Shown: piece by piece, positions 44,650 through 55,105 of the stretch | How the letters are laid out: every line of letters begins with the position of its first letter | How positions within the stretch are numbered: the stretch's first letter is position 1 | Made by a program: the position numbers and the translations under genes | Assembly: GCF_001306415.1 (NCBI RefSeq) | Contig: NZ_LDJX01000007.1 | Span: forward strand, 157,608-221,607 | Source: Croceitalea dokdonensis DOKDO 023 | Lineage (GTDB): Bacteria > Bacteroidota > Bacteroidia > Flavobacteriales > Flavobacteriaceae | Length of the DNA stretch: 64,000 nt | Direction of reading: 5' to 3' | The notes under the pieces: generated by a model | Told to the model about the DNA's origin: nothing | Database searches by the model: none | What the model saw: only the letters and a program-made list of their open reading frames with translations

Positions 44650-47600
44650 TTGATAAACAACTCCATTTTGAAGAAATCAATAGTAGCATCATTTGTCTTT
44701 TTCAGTTTTTTTCTGAACATGGTTCAGGCACAAAAGACGATGCAAGACTCCCAAAAACCCAACATCATATTCATTTTGACCGATGACCAACGCTTTGATG
44801 CCATAGGGTATGCAGGCAACAAGTTGATAACAACTCCGGAGATGGACAAATTGGCCAAAGAAGGCACCTATTTTAAAAATGCCATGGTGACCACCCCGAT
44901 TTGTGCGGCAAGTAGGGCCAGTATATTGACCGGATTATATGAGCGCACCCATAATTTCAATTTCCAGACAGGGAATGTCCGTGAGGAATATATGACCAAC
45001 TCGTACCCAAGAATATTAAAAGAAAATGGCTATAAAACCGCCTTTTATGGCAAGTACGGTGTTCGGTACAATGATTTGGACAAGCAGTTTGATGAATACG
45101 AATCCTATGACCGCAATAACAGGTTTAAGGATAAACGTGGATATTATTATAAGACCCTAGGGAAAGATACCGTACACCTTACCAGATATACAGGCCAAAA
45201 GGCATTGGATTTCATAGCAAAGGCCGATGGTGACCAACCTTTTTGTCTCTCCCTAAGTTTCAGTGCCCCACACGCACATGACCCTGCCGAGGACCAATAC
45301 TTTTGGCAGCAAGAGTCCGATGCTCTGCTTCAAAACGTTAGCATGCCCGGACCTGAGCTCGGTGAGGACAAATACTTTGAGGCACAGCCAAAAATGGTAC
45401 GGGATGGTTTTAATCGCCTTCGCTGGACATGGCGTTATGACACGCCAGAAAAGTATCAGCATAGTGTAAAAGGCTACTACAGGATGCTTTCAGGAATAGA
45501 CCGGGAAATTGCAAAAATCAGGTCCACGCTGGAAGAAAAAGGATTGGCAGATAATACCGTCATCATCCTTATGGGGGATAACGGTTACTTTTTGGGTGAA
45601 CGCCAGTTGGCCGGTAAATGGCTGATGTATGATAACTCGGTTCGTGTGCCACTTCTTGTTTTTGATCCCCGTCAGAAAAAACAAAAAGACAGCGATGCAC
45701 TGGCGCTTAATATTGATGTTCCTGCTACCATCCTTGATTTGGCGGGCATCAAAGCTCCTGAATCGTGGCAAGGTAAAAGTTTAATGCCTGTTGCCAGCAA
45801 TGAAACAAAAGACTTTAAACGTGATACCGTGCTTATTGAGCATATATGGGATTTTGAAAACATTCCGCCCAGTGAAGGTGTACGCACTAAGGATTGGAAG
45901 TATTTCAGGTATGTTAATGACAAGACCATAGAGGAGCTTTACGATTTAAAGAAAGATCCCGAAGAAATTAACAATCTTGCCAATGACCCAGCGTACGCGC
46001 AGAAACTGGGTAAATTCAGAAAAACTACGGATAGACTGATTATCCAAAATAGCGATGCCTACCGAGCGGCTCCGACGGACCTAACCGTAGAATTGATTCG
46101 TTCGCCCGAAACTGAAGTTGAAATCTATGACTTACAACCGGAGTTTGGGTGGACAGTACCCTTGACTTCAAAATTCCAATCAGGGTATCAAATACTGGTC
46201 TCCTCAAGTCAATCAAAAATAGAAACCAATAATGGCGATGTTTGGGACAGCAAACGGGTGGGGTCCAACCAATCTACAGATGTGGAGTATGGCGGAACTC
46301 CCCTAGAGGGCAATACAACCTATTATTGGAAAGTGCGCATTTGGGATGAAGAAAATCGATTGGTAGACTATTCCCAACCACAAAAATTTACCACGGGCAT
46401 TAGTGATAGTTATATTATATCCACCGAAAATAAATTCATAACTACCACGGTAAAACCAAAGGTATTTGAAAAACGTGGTGATTTTTATTTTATAGACTTT
46501 GAAAAAGCTGCTTTTGCGACAATGGATTTCTTCTACGAAGCCAAAACACCCCACACCTTAACCATCAGGGTGGGTGAAATGTTGGATGACAGGGGCAATG
46601 TCAATAGAACGCCACCAGCAAAAAGTAATATCCGGTATCAAGAGCTACAGGTTGATGTAAAACCGGGGCAGACCAAGTATCAAATCCAGGTACAGAAGAA
46701 TGAACGCAATACCAGGCCCAACCAAGCCGTACCACTTCCAGATGGTTTTCCTCCATTGGTTCCTTTTAGATATGCCGAAGTAGAAGGGGCGCAAGAACCA
46801 ATTTCAGCTGAAGATTTTGAACAACTGGCCTTCCATACCTTTTGGGACGAAGAGGCTAGTAGTTTTGAAAGTAATAACGACATCCTGAACCAAGTTTGGG
46901 AGTTATGCAAATATTCCATTAAAGCAACAACCTTTAATGGCTTATATGTAGATGGGGACAGAGAACGTATTCCGTATGAGGCGGATGCCTACCTCAATCA
47001 GTTGAGCCACTACACAACGGATAGGGAATTTGCCATGGCAAGACGTACCATTGAGTACTTTATGAAGAATCCCACTTGGCCAACCGAATGGCAGCAGCAT
47101 GTGGCGTTATTAATTTATGCCGATTATATGTACACGGGCAATACCGAATTGATAGAACGCTATTACGAGCCGTTAAAACATAAAACACTTTTTGAATTAT
47201 CCAATGAAGATGGATTAATAACCTCAACCAAGGTAGATGCAGAATTTATGCGTAAACTAGGTTTTCCTGACGGGTATAAAAAGCCGTTGACCGATATCGT
47301 GGATTGGCCTCCAAAGAATTTTGCTGGAAGCAAAACAAAGGGAGAACGTGATGGTTTTGTGTTTAAGCCCTATAGCACGGTCATCAATGCTTTCTTCTAT
47401 GAAAACATGAAAATCATGGCCGAGTTTGCCAAAGTTTTGGGAAAGACAGATGAGGTTTTAGATTTTGAGCTAAGGGCCGCCAAAGCCAAAAAAGCGGTGA
47501 ACGAACAAATGTTCGATAAAGAACGCGGCGTTTATATCGATGGCATTGGCACTGACCACGCTTCCTTACATGCCAATATGATGCCTTTGGCGTTTGGTCT

Positions 47601-48192
47601 GGTTCCTGAGGAGCACTATGAATCGGTTGTCAATTATGTAAAATCTAGAGGAATGGCTTGTAGTGTCTATGGCGCACAATTCTTAATGGATGGACTGTAC
47701 AATGCAGGTGAAGCAGATTATGCACTGGAACTACTGACAAGTCAAGCCAAAAGAAGTTGGTACAACATGATTCGTGTAGGCTCCACCATTAGTTTAGAGG
47801 CTTGGGATTATGAGTATAAAGTGAATTTGGATTGGAACCATGCCTGGGGAGCAGCACCGGCAAATGTTATTCCTAGAGGGCTGTGGGGAATAAAGCCCAA
47901 AACACCTGGATTTGGTATTGCTACCATTAAACCGCAAATGAGCAGTTTAAGAAATAGCAGCATTGAAGTGCCAACCGTAAGGGGTACTATTAAAGGTGCG
48001 TATACCTATAATGGACCACGTTTACAGACCTACGAAATTGAAATTCCAGGGAATATGGTGGCCGAGTTCTCATTGAATGATTTAAATGGAAAAGACTTTA
48101 TCCATAACGGCAAAAAAGTGCCATCCGCTTTTGAATATATTAGGTTAGACCCGGGAAAACATACCATTCAATTAAAAATCAATTCTTTCTAG
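44650..48192 (+). CDS. Sulfatase-GH78 alpha-L-rhamnosidase fusion
   Basis: 1180 aa. A signal peptide ends at VQAQ (about 28). Residues 36-475 are an S1 sulfatase ([16 protein letters not shown]) with formylglycine Cys85 in CAASR, a CxAxR variant. From about 490 a rhamnosidase follows: Ig-like domain ([20 protein letters not shown]), beta domains, an (alpha/alpha)6 catalytic domain with [12 protein letters not shown] near residue 770 and a C-terminal beta domain. No ATG precedes the signal; TTG 44650 or TTG 44668 (giving [13 protein letters not shown]) must serve as start. Such fusions are known from ulvan loci, where one enzyme removes sulfate and then rhamnose. Confidence 0.92.
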   Translation: MINNSILKKSIVASFVFFSFFLNMVQAQKTMQDSQKPNIIFILTDDQRFDAIGYAGNKLITTPEMDKLAKEGTYFKNAMVTTPICAASRASILTGLYERTHNFNFQTGNVREEYMTNSYPRILKENGYKTAFYGKYGVRYNDLDKQFDEYESYDRNNRFKDKRGYYYKTLGKDTVHLTRYTGQKALDFIAKADGDQPFCLSLSFSAPHAHDPAEDQYFWQQESDALLQNVSMPGPELGEDKYFEAQPKMVRDGFNRLRWTWRYDTPEKYQHSVKGYYRMLSGIDREIAKIRSTLEEKGLADNTVIILMGDNGYFLGERQLAGKWLMYDNSVRVPLLVFDPRQKKQKDSDALALNIDVPATILDLAGIKAPESWQGKSLMPVASNETKDFKRDTVLIEHIWDFENIPPSEGVRTKDWKYFRYVNDKTIEELYDLKKDPEEINNLANDPAYAQKLGKFRKTTDRLIIQNSDAYRAAPTDLTVELIRSPETEVEIYDLQPEFGWTVPLTSKFQSGYQILVSSSQSKIETNNGDVWDSKRVGSNQSTDVEYGGTPLEGNTTYYWKVRIWDEENRLVDYSQPQKFTTGISDSYIISTENKFITTTVKPKVFEKRGDFYFIDFEKAAFATMDFFYEAKTPHTLTIRVGEMLDDRGNVNRTPPAKSNIRYQELQVDVKPGQTKYQIQVQKNERNTRPNQAVPLPDGFPPLVPFRYAEVEGAQEPISAEDFEQLAFHTFWDEEASSFESNNDILNQVWELCKYSIKATTFNGLYVDGDRERIPYEADAYLNQLSHYTTDREFAMARRTIEYFMKNPTWPTEWQQHVALLIYADYMYTGNTELIERYYEPLKHKTLFELSNEDGLITSTKVDAEFMRKLGFPDGYKKPLTDIVDWPPKNFAGSKTKGERDGFVFKPYSTVINAFFYENMKIMAEFAKVLGKTDEVLDFELRAAKAKKAVNEQMFDKERGVYIDGIGTDHASLHANMMPLAFGLVPEEHYESVVNYVKSRGMACSVYGAQFLMDGLYNAGEADYALELLTSQAKRSWYNMIRVGSTISLEAWDYEYKVNLDWNHAWGAAPANVIPRGLWGIKPKTPGFGIATIKPQMSSLRNSSIEVPTVRGTIKGAYTYNGPRLQTYEIEIPGNMVAEFSLNDLNGKDFIHNGKKVPSAFEYIRLDPGKHTIQLKINSF

Positions 48193-48222
48193 TTCAGGAG
48201 AGGACACAAAAAACATAGGGCA

Positions 48223-50091
48223 ATGAACAGAATGAATACAGCTATCATGGGATTGTGCGTCATTGTTCTTGCCCTATCTGCACTGTCATGTCAAAAGCAA
48301 GTAGCTCCCACCATTGACGGAGAACTAAAGAAGTGGCATCGTATCACCTTAAATTTTGAAGGCCCGTTGACCAATGAACTCGACTCCATCAATCCGTTTT
48401 TGGAATACAGATTGGATGTGACCTTTGTCAATGGAAATAAAAAATATGTAGTACCGGGGTTTTACGCCGCTGATGGCAATGCTGCAGAAACCAGTGCCTC
48501 TTCTGGAAACATTTGGCAAGTTAGATTTACTCCTGATACCATTGGTGATTGGGCTTATTCCGTATCCTTTAAAAAAGGGAAGAACGTTGCGGTTTCCCAT
48601 AAATTTGATGATGCGGAATCCGCAGGCTTTATGGACGGGTACAAAGGCACTTTTCAAATAGGCGATACTGATAAAACGGGTATCGATAACCGAGCTAAAG
48701 GACGCCTAAACTATATAGGGGAATCCTATTTACAATTTGAGGAAACCAAAAACTATTTTATTAAACTGGGCGTAGACGCTCCCGAGAATTTATTGGGATA
48801 TGCAGATTTTGATGCGGCAACCAACGCTTTGGACCTGCGTAAAGAATGGCAACCCCATGCCCAAGATTTTACCAAAGATGCACAACCTTTTGTTTGGAAA
48901 GGGCATAAAGGAAAAAATTTACTGGGAGCCATTAACTATCTAGCCTCAGAAGAATTGAACGTATTCTCGTTTCTGACCTTTAATATAGATGGGGATGATA
49001 GGAATATTTTTCCTTACCTCTTAAAAAGACCGGTTAAAGAATATGAGTCCTATGCCAGTGACAAAGAGAACATTGAGGCTTGGGAAAACTTTTTCCATAA
49101 GACGCGATTGGATGTGTCTAAATTGGACCAATGGGAACGAATTTTTGAGTATGCCGAGACCAAAGGCATGTTCCTGCATTTGAAAACCAACGAAACGGAA
49201 ACGGACCACTTAATGGATAAAGGGGTCTTTGGAACCGAGGGTAAATTATACTACCGGGAATTGATAGCCCGCTTTGGTCACCATTTATCCATGAACTGGA
49301 ATTTAGGGGAAGAAAATAACCAACCCAAGGAAGAGGTGCTTAAAGTTGCGCGTTATGTATCAAAATTGGACCCTTATCATCATCATTTAGTGATGCACAC
49401 CTTTCCCAATAAAGATGACCGTTACGAAGATTTTATTGGTGACCAGTCTCCACTTACGGGAGCATCGTTGCAATTGAGCGCCCCTGATTTTGTGGATGTG
49501 AATCCTAGGGTATTAAAATGGCGAGAAAAATCGAATGCTACCGGTAAAAAATGGGCGCTTTCCGTGGATGAACCCGGTAAGGCCAATATTGCCCTCTTGC
49601 CAGATGATGAGGATGCCGAACATAATGAGGCCCGGGGCAACGCACTTTGGGGTTCCCTAATGGCCGGGGCTTTTGGGGTAGAATGGTACTTTGGCTATGC
49701 CAGTCCCAACTCTGATTTAACCTGTGAGGATTTTAGAAGTAGGGATTTATTTTGGGACCAAAACAGGCATGCGCTTCACTTTTTTAAACAAATCCCGTTT
49801 TGGGAAATGACACCCGCGAACGAACTTTTGGGAGAAAATAAAGGGTTTTGCTTTGCTAAGGAGAACAACGTATATGTGGTGTATCTTCCAATGGAAACTG
49901 AAACTACTTCCTTGGATATAGGAAGTTCCGGAGCATCGTACTCCATTCAATGGTATGACCCCAGAAATGGCGGTGACCTTTTAAAGGGTTCCTTATATAA
50001 AGTAAAGGCAGATGGTATGGTGAATTTGGGTACCCCACCTAACGAATCCAACAAAGACTGGATTGTGCTGGTTCAATCCATAAAATCATAG
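48223..50091 (+). CDS. DUF5060-containing putative glycoside hydrolase lipoprotein
   Basis: 622 aa. Lipobox-like signal (LALSALSC). An N-terminal DUF5060 beta domain (about 35-135, WHRITLNFEGPLTNELDSIN) precedes a TIM-barrel region. Candidate catalytic Glu residues are in SMNWNLGEENNQ and in LSVDEPGKAN. A final beta domain (SIQWYDPRNGGDL) resembles the collagen-binding domain often seen at the end of such proteins. CAZy assignment is uncertain. It lies 3 bp before the lyase gene, so they are co-translated. Confidence 0.8.
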   Translation: MNRMNTAIMGLCVIVLALSALSCQKQVAPTIDGELKKWHRITLNFEGPLTNELDSINPFLEYRLDVTFVNGNKKYVVPGFYAADGNAAETSASSGNIWQVRFTPDTIGDWAYSVSFKKGKNVAVSHKFDDAESAGFMDGYKGTFQIGDTDKTGIDNRAKGRLNYIGESYLQFEETKNYFIKLGVDAPENLLGYADFDAATNALDLRKEWQPHAQDFTKDAQPFVWKGHKGKNLLGAINYLASEELNVFSFLTFNIDGDDRNIFPYLLKRPVKEYESYASDKENIEAWENFFHKTRLDVSKLDQWERIFEYAETKGMFLHLKTNETETDHLMDKGVFGTEGKLYYRELIARFGHHLSMNWNLGEENNQPKEEVLKVARYVSKLDPYHHHLVMHTFPNKDDRYEDFIGDQSPLTGASLQLSAPDFVDVNPRVLKWREKSNATGKKWALSVDEPGKANIALLPDDEDAEHNEARGNALWGSLMAGAFGVEWYFGYASPNSDLTCEDFRSRDLFWDQNRHALHFFKQIPFWEMTPANELLGENKGFCFAKENNVYVVYLPMETETTSLDIGSSGASYSIQWYDPRNGGDLLKGSLYKVKADGMVNLGTPPNESNKDWIVLVQSIKS

Positions 50092-50093
50092 TC

Positions 50094-52637
50094 ATGCAAT
50101 ACACAAAATCAATTCTAGTTGCATTCCTATACTTGTTGTTTTTAGGCTGTAATGCAGAACATGGAGCGCGACCTTTTATTTGGGTAAAAGCTGAAGAACG
50201 CCCAAAGATTTTGGATAAAATAGAAGAAAAGGCATGGGCCAAAACCACCTATGATGAAATAAAGCAAAATGTGGATGCCCAAGTTCAATTATACGAAGAT
50301 TCAAAAAACACTTTTCTAAGAGGAATACCCTTGGACTGGGCTAAGGAAATTGAAGGCAAATTGCCCCCATTTACCTACACGACCACGGGTGAAAAGGGCA
50401 AACATGAAAATTTGGATAATGCCACTGACGAAGAGATGGCAAACCTTTATAAATTATCAGACTACTTACAATCCGCCAAAGAGGCAGGGTTTCTGTATTA
50501 TATAACCAAGGATGAAGCCTATGCCCAATACGCCACTGATATCCTGTATACGGCCGTAATGGGTATTGTGCAATTGGAGCCCTCGGATTGGAGGCCTCGT
50601 GGCGGTTGGCTTTGTCCTGATGATATTTTAAGGGAAGCTAGGCTTATTGGTGAAAAGTATCCAATTGTATATGATTTTATTGCCCCTTTTATCGCTGAGG
50701 GCGGAAAACCTTATGACACCGCACGTAAGTCTGATGTTGATTTTCCCATGGAAAAGGCACAAGAGGTTTTTAGAACCTATGCACAATTGGTTGTGGATAA
50801 TGGTATGATCAATTCCAATCACCCCGTTCTTGAATCCAATTGTCTGGTCTATAATGCACTGGCCTTGGAAGATGTGGATGAGCGAAACATGTATTTGGAG
50901 TATTATTTGACAAAGAATACCCCTAATCAAGATGCATTGGCCAAGGTGGCGAAATATTATAAAAATGAGGGTGATATTTGGCCAGAATCCTCTCAATACA
51001 CCAATGATGTGGCCGAACGTTCCACTAAGCTCATGTTCTTATTGACCAAGTATGACCCGGCTTTACAGCTGGGGAGGACCTATCCCAATATTCCATGGGC
51101 CATCCAACGGTTGGATTATTTGGTAAATCCCAACGGAGAACTTACCCTCTGGGGAGATGGGCATAGAAAGTATCACACACCCTACCGTGCCTACGAATTG
51201 GCCTATAGACTTGGAAAGATGGACAGCATACCCAAATTGGAACAGCAGTTCAGCACCTTATTGGGGAGTGCCATGGCAAAGGGAGAATATCAAAGAAACG
51301 GCTTGGAAGCATTGATGTGGTTCCATGATGATTTTGAGGAAAGGGAAACTTTTCTTGATTTGCCCAGAACGGATGAACAGCCGCACGCTGGTATTTTTCT
51401 GCAACGTAATTTAAGTACCACAAAAAGGGCGGAAGACGGACTCATGGGCGTTGTTGGCGGTGCCTCTATGGTTCACGGGCATGCGTCAGGAATGAACATT
51501 GAGCTATACGGGGAAGGTATGGTTCTGGGTGTGGACAATGGCAGGGGTAAATATGCCAAGGACATCCATGAAAATTATTCCAGAATTTTTGCTGCGCACA
51601 ATACAGTAATCGTTAACGGAGCCTCACAAGGTGAAGGTGAATGGGTAAACTTGGGTATGGATACCGTTGCCTTAAAGGTCATGGAGCCCATGCCCAAACA
51701 GGCTGCATTATCAGAAAATCATTCGTTTTCCACAACAACCTTTTATGATGGTGGCGGTACCAAGGCCGAAGCGGAACAAGAACGTACACTGGCATTGGTG
51801 AGAACATCACCTACTACAGGCTATTATTTGGATATTTTTCGTTCTAAATCCAAACTGCCAAACGAATTCCACGACTACCTATACCATAATTTGGGGGATT
51901 CGGTTAATTTTTTAAATGGAGACCTGGATTTACACCCAGAACCTAATCGATTTATGGCCAATGCCAATGCGGAGTGGGTTAGAAATAGAAAATACCGTAA
52001 TCCCGGTTGGCATTTTTTTAAGGAGGTTGAAACTTCAAAAACCTATTCCAAGGATGTTGAAATTCTTTTTAAGGCAGAACGGTTCGCAAATAAAAATCGG
52101 TACATGAAGGTTTTTATGCCAGGTTTTGACGGCAGGAGCTATACCAAGGTTATGGCCCCTAAAACCTTTGAGGCGCCCGAGCCTTATGATACGCTGCCAA
52201 CTCCGACACTGGTCGTACGCCAAAAAGGCGAAGCAAAGACAAAACCCTTTGTGGCCATTTATGAACCCTACGCAGTATCACCAAATAATGGCTCGGTACT
52301 ATCAGTAGAAAAGTTGGAACAAAATAGCATGTTTCAAGGAGTAAAAGTGACAAGTAAGATTGGTAATGAAATTTTGGTACAGTATCTATTGATACCTTTT
52401 GAAAATGGCACACTTTCGTTAAAAGAACACGATATTGAATTTCAAGGCCATTTCGCCATTATCACTTTTCAAGGAAATACAAAGCTCAGGGACATTTACA
52501 TTGGTGGAGGAAGTAATCTGAACATAGGCTCTTATCAATTTGAATTTAAAAATGGAAAAAGTGGCAGCGGTTATTTAGATTTTAGCACAGATGCCCCTCT
52601 GATAAAGGGAGATTTTCAATTACATAGGACAGATTAG
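50094..52637 (+). CDS. Heparinase II/III-like polysaccharide lyase (PL40/PL39-type), lipoprotein
   Basis: 847 aa with a lipoprotein signal (YLLFLGC). Residues 30-380 are an (alpha/alpha) toroid (GGWLCPDDILREARLIGEKY, NSNHPVLESNCLVYNALALE), and residues 400-800 a beta-sandwich with the heparinase II/III block HGHASGMNIELYGEGMVLG. This fold is shared by PL12, PL17, PL39 and PL40. These enzymes cleave uronic-acid polysaccharides by beta-elimination. With the sulfatase-GH78 fusion nearby, ulvan-type substrate (PL40-like) is the best guess. The exact family needs a profile search. Confidence 0.87.
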   Translation: MQYTKSILVAFLYLLFLGCNAEHGARPFIWVKAEERPKILDKIEEKAWAKTTYDEIKQNVDAQVQLYEDSKNTFLRGIPLDWAKEIEGKLPPFTYTTTGEKGKHENLDNATDEEMANLYKLSDYLQSAKEAGFLYYITKDEAYAQYATDILYTAVMGIVQLEPSDWRPRGGWLCPDDILREARLIGEKYPIVYDFIAPFIAEGGKPYDTARKSDVDFPMEKAQEVFRTYAQLVVDNGMINSNHPVLESNCLVYNALALEDVDERNMYLEYYLTKNTPNQDALAKVAKYYKNEGDIWPESSQYTNDVAERSTKLMFLLTKYDPALQLGRTYPNIPWAIQRLDYLVNPNGELTLWGDGHRKYHTPYRAYELAYRLGKMDSIPKLEQQFSTLLGSAMAKGEYQRNGLEALMWFHDDFEERETFLDLPRTDEQPHAGIFLQRNLSTTKRAEDGLMGVVGGASMVHGHASGMNIELYGEGMVLGVDNGRGKYAKDIHENYSRIFAAHNTVIVNGASQGEGEWVNLGMDTVALKVMEPMPKQAALSENHSFSTTTFYDGGGTKAEAEQERTLALVRTSPTTGYYLDIFRSKSKLPNEFHDYLYHNLGDSVNFLNGDLDLHPEPNRFMANANAEWVRNRKYRNPGWHFFKEVETSKTYSKDVEILFKAERFANKNRYMKVFMPGFDGRSYTKVMAPKTFEAPEPYDTLPTPTLVVRQKGEAKTKPFVAIYEPYAVSPNNGSVLSVEKLEQNSMFQGVKVTSKIGNEILVQYLLIPFENGTLSLKEHDIEFQGHFAIITFQGNTKLRDIYIGGGSNLNIGSYQFEFKNGKSGSGYLDFSTDAPLIKGDFQLHRTD

Positions 52638-52751
52638 GTGAAATGGATATTTAATTGATGTTGAAAAGCACTGGGTATTTAATCGGTGCTCCATGCAACA
52701 TTTGTTTTACCTTTTAGATCATTTCCTATTTTAAACTGTTTATTCTAAAGT

Positions 52752-52759
52752 TATCTTTG
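52752..52759 (+). promoter_or_regulatory. -7 promoter element of the GH5 gene
   Basis: TATCTTTG fully matches TAnnTTTG and lies 16 bp before the ATG at 52776, giving a very short leader. It suggests that the last gene of the locus can be transcribed alone. Confidence 0.5.
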
Positions 52760-52775
52760 TTAAAAAGTTGTACTT

Positions 52776-53969
52776 ATGAAGTATGGTATGCCTATCATTT
52801 TTTTAGCATTGTTCCTTTTATCCTGCAGTTCTGATGAGGTTCAGGTCAGTGTAGTTCCAAGAGATGAAATTTCAGAGGAACCTACTGATGATACCAACGC
52901 TGGCAGTAATGATAACCAGGGTTCAAATAACGGTTCGGCGAGTGACGTTGACAATGGGGTAATGCGAGGTCTGTCCCCGACCGAAATTGTTGCCGACATG
53001 AAAACGGGTTGGAACTTGGGGAACAGTTTGGATGTAGAAGGTCCAGACGAAACACTCTGGGGAAATCCTGCTACCACCCAAGCAATGATTGATGAAGTTG
53101 CCAACCGAGGTTTTAAAACGTTGCGCGTTCCCGTAACCTGGCGTTTTCACCAAGGTCCTGCACCAGATTATATCGTTGAAAGCGAATGGTTGGACCGGGT
53201 TGAGGAAGTGGTTAACTACGGAAGGGCCAACAATATGTATATCATTTTGAACGTGCACCATGATGACCCATGGATAATCCCAACCACCTCCCAAGCAGAT
53301 GCTGTAAAGGATAGGCTTTCAAAATTATGGACGCAAATTGCCAATAGATTTAAAAACTATAGCGATTATGTCATTTTTGAAACATTGAACGAATCCCGCC
53401 ATGAAAACACCCCTCAAGAGTGGACAGGTGGTACTGCCGAAGGCAGGGATGTAGTGAATCAATACCATCAAGTAAGCTTGGATGCCATACGGGCCACGGG
53501 AGGGAATAACAGTACACGAAAAATAATGATATCAACCTATGCCGCTAGCACCTTGCCAGTTGCCATGGATGCTTTGGTCATTCCTAACAATGATGAGAAC
53601 ACCATGGTCTCACTTCATTCGTATTTTCCATTTCCATTTACCCTTGGAGGAACGGATACGACCTGGGGTTCAGATGATGATAAGGCGCAATTGGAAGCAG
53701 AAATGGACCGAATCAAAACTGAATTTACTGATAATGGGATTGCAGTTGTATTGGGAGAATGGAGTTCTGGCAACCAAAACAACATAGAAGACAGGTTGGA
53801 GCATGCCGCCTTTTATGCGGAAAAAGCTGCCGAGCGTGGTTTTGCTAGTGTATGGTGGGATAATGGTAATAGTGGTGTTTCCAATGATGGCCTCGCCATT
53901 TTTGACCGGCGCAGTTTAAGTTGGCCATTTGGTTCAATCGCGGATATTATTATTGATGCCAACGAATGA
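52776..53969 (+). CDS. GH5 endo-glycanase (cellulase-like), lipoprotein
   Basis: 397 aa. Lipobox LFLLSC at residue 17, followed by a linker rich in S, D, G and N (about 25-60). The catalytic domain starts with DMKTGWNLGNSLDVEGP, typical of GH5 subfamily 4. The acid/base Glu lies in FETLNESRH and the nucleophile Glu in VLGEWSSGNQ. Known relatives cut beta-1,4-glucan or xyloglucan; the substrate here is uncertain and may be a second glucan. It is the last gene before the IS30 remnant and the cassette array. Confidence 0.9.
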   Translation: MKYGMPIIFLALFLLSCSSDEVQVSVVPRDEISEEPTDDTNAGSNDNQGSNNGSASDVDNGVMRGLSPTEIVADMKTGWNLGNSLDVEGPDETLWGNPATTQAMIDEVANRGFKTLRVPVTWRFHQGPAPDYIVESEWLDRVEEVVNYGRANNMYIILNVHHDDPWIIPTTSQADAVKDRLSKLWTQIANRFKNYSDYVIFETLNESRHENTPQEWTGGTAEGRDVVNQYHQVSLDAIRATGGNNSTRKIMISTYAASTLPVAMDALVIPNNDENTMVSLHSYFPFPFTLGGTDTTWGSDDDKAQLEAEMDRIKTEFTDNGIAVVLGEWSSGNQNNIEDRLEHAAFYAEKAAERGFASVWWDNGNSGVSNDGLAIFDRRSLSWPFGSIADIIIDANE

Positions 53970-53992
53970 TATCTAGAACGTAACATTACAAA

Positions 53993-54151
53993 TTAAGGTA
54001 AGCTTACCCATTTGTTGACCTCCCTGGTGATGGTGGAACGTGAACGACCGAGCTTTTTTGCTATAAAGGATTTGGTCTTTTTCTCTTCCAAAAGTGTCTG
54101 GATAATGACACGCTCCTCAAGTGACAACCGTTTGTGCTTTTTTGTCTTCAT
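53993..54151 (-). pseudogene. Truncated IS30 transposase, N-terminal fragment
   Basis: The minus strand starts MKTKKHKRLSLEERVIIQTL and continues with AKKLGRSRSTITREVNKWV, the helix-turn-helix N-terminus of an IS30-family transposase. It matches the part that is missing from the right-hand copy, whose start lies outside the window. The reading frame leaves the homologous sequence after about 50 residues and stops at 53993. The remainder of the element was lost at the junction with the GH5 gene. Confidence 0.75.
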
Positions 54152-54172
54152 ACAACAAATCTAAAAATTGGA

Positions 54173-54186
54173 TTTGTTGCGTTAAG
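54173..54186 (-). mobile_element. IS30 terminal inverted repeat, 5' end of the truncated copy
   Basis: TTTGTTGCGTTAAG (54173-54186) is the reverse complement of CTTAACGCAACAAA at 63075-63088, a perfect 14-bp match. It lies 22 bp upstream of the truncated transposase start. The two are the opposite ends of the same kind of IS30 element. Confidence 0.75.
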
Positions 54187-54213
54187 TTATTGAACTCGCA
54201 GAGTTTTTTTCAT
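54187..54213 (-). pseudogene. Start of a cassette gene cut by IS30 insertion
   Basis: The minus strand reads ATG then eight codons (MKKTLRVQ) beginning at 54213. Its start lies 9 bp from the nearest attC-like site, like the other cassette genes. The IS30 end follows directly and supplies an in-frame stop. It is best explained as the first codons of a cassette gene interrupted by IS30. Confidence 0.45.
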
Positions 54214-54222
54214 ATTGCTGGT

Positions 54223-54349
54223 AACGGTTTTGTGTATGGTTAGTTGCGTGTTTATGCAACTAATTTAGTAAACAAAAACGAACGCGAGAAAATTCCGAAG
54301 GAATTTTCCAAATAAGCACTTGCCAAAGCAATTAATTATACACGGTGTT
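54223..54349 (-). repeat. attC-like site A (short class)
   Basis: 127 bp from AAC to GTT. Outer arms (GTGTATGGTTAGTTGC and GCAATTAATTATACAC) pair with a few mismatches. An internal hairpin joins GAAAATTCC and GGAATTTTCC. It closes the unit carrying the 173-aa protein gene. Confidence 0.8.
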
Positions 54350-54361
54350 AGCCATAGTTTT

Positions 54362-54883
54362 TTAAAATTCAGTTCTAGAATTTCCACCTTTCATAAAATC
54401 AAACTTCTCATAATATTCTTCACTATTTAAAATTCTTTTTAAGTCATTTTTAGAATTTCTGTTTCTTATTAGAATTTCAAAATCATATTTTTTTCCAGAT
54501 TTTTCTGTTAATTTCAAATAGTTTTTGTTTCCAAATACAGAGTGAGTTGTCCAACTTCCGTAATCCATATATTTAAGATATACATTTTCGAGTTCATTCA
54601 GCGGAATACTGTTATTCAAACCATTTATGTCAAATTCAATTTTTTCTGTTGAAATTTTAATATTTCCGATTTTTTTCGGTTTGATAAAAGATTGACCAAA
54701 CAGAAAATAAATTCCTGATGTGTAAATTGCAAGTGCTAAATATTTAAAATAAACGTTTAGATTTTCTTTGTCATAAAGAAAGATATAGAATGTCGAAATC
54801 AAATATAGAATTCCGAATACAATCATAAAGATTTTATTGAATTCTTTAGTTTTTACTATTTCAGTTTTATATTCTGTCGTCAT
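54362..54883 (-). CDS. Cassette protein with two membrane segments and a PH-like tail
   Basis: 173 aa. Two hydrophobic segments (about residues 17-34 and 44-64: FMIVFGILYLISTFYIFLYD and YLALAIYTSGIYFLF) are followed by a 100-residue beta-rich soluble tail (IGNIKISTEKIEFDINGLNN). The layout resembles small bacterial membrane proteins with a PH-like domain, but no family is confirmed. The protein is rich in N, K and I and the gene is AT-rich compared with the polysaccharide locus. The stop lies 12 bp from site A and the start 16 bp from site B. The last cassette gene (62523-63071) has the same layout. Confidence 0.75.
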   Translation of the reverse strand: MTTEYKTEIVKTKEFNKIFMIVFGILYLISTFYIFLYDKENLNVYFKYLALAIYTSGIYFLFGQSFIKPKKIGNIKISTEKIEFDINGLNNSIPLNELENVYLKYMDYGSWTTHSVFGNKNYLKLTEKSGKKYDFEILIRNRNSKNDLKRILNSEEYYEKFDFMKGGNSRTEF

Positions 54884-54899
54884 TTCTTAAATTATGGCT

Positions 54900-55091
54900 A
54901 ACGGTCACGGCTATGGCAAGTAGGGCAGATGATAAGCACTTATCTTTCCGCCAAACCCGTAGCCAAAGCTTTTGCATTTTGTTTTTATTTTATCTATTCT
55001 AAAAGCCAAATCAAAAGATTTGGCGGACTTCGCAAACACGCCCAAGCTAATCGTTTCAGCACTTACCGCCCTATTTGCTATAGCCATTGTT
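54900..55091 (-). repeat. attC-like site B (long class)
   Basis: 192 bp. Outer arms GCTATGGCAAGTAGGGC and GCCCTATTTGCTATAGC pair. The motif GCCAAAGC/GCCAAATC occurs at 54962 and 55005, and its complement GATTTGGC at 55017. It closes the toxin-antitoxin unit. Confidence 0.8.
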
Positions 55092-55105
55092 ATCTTTAGT
55101 GCTTT

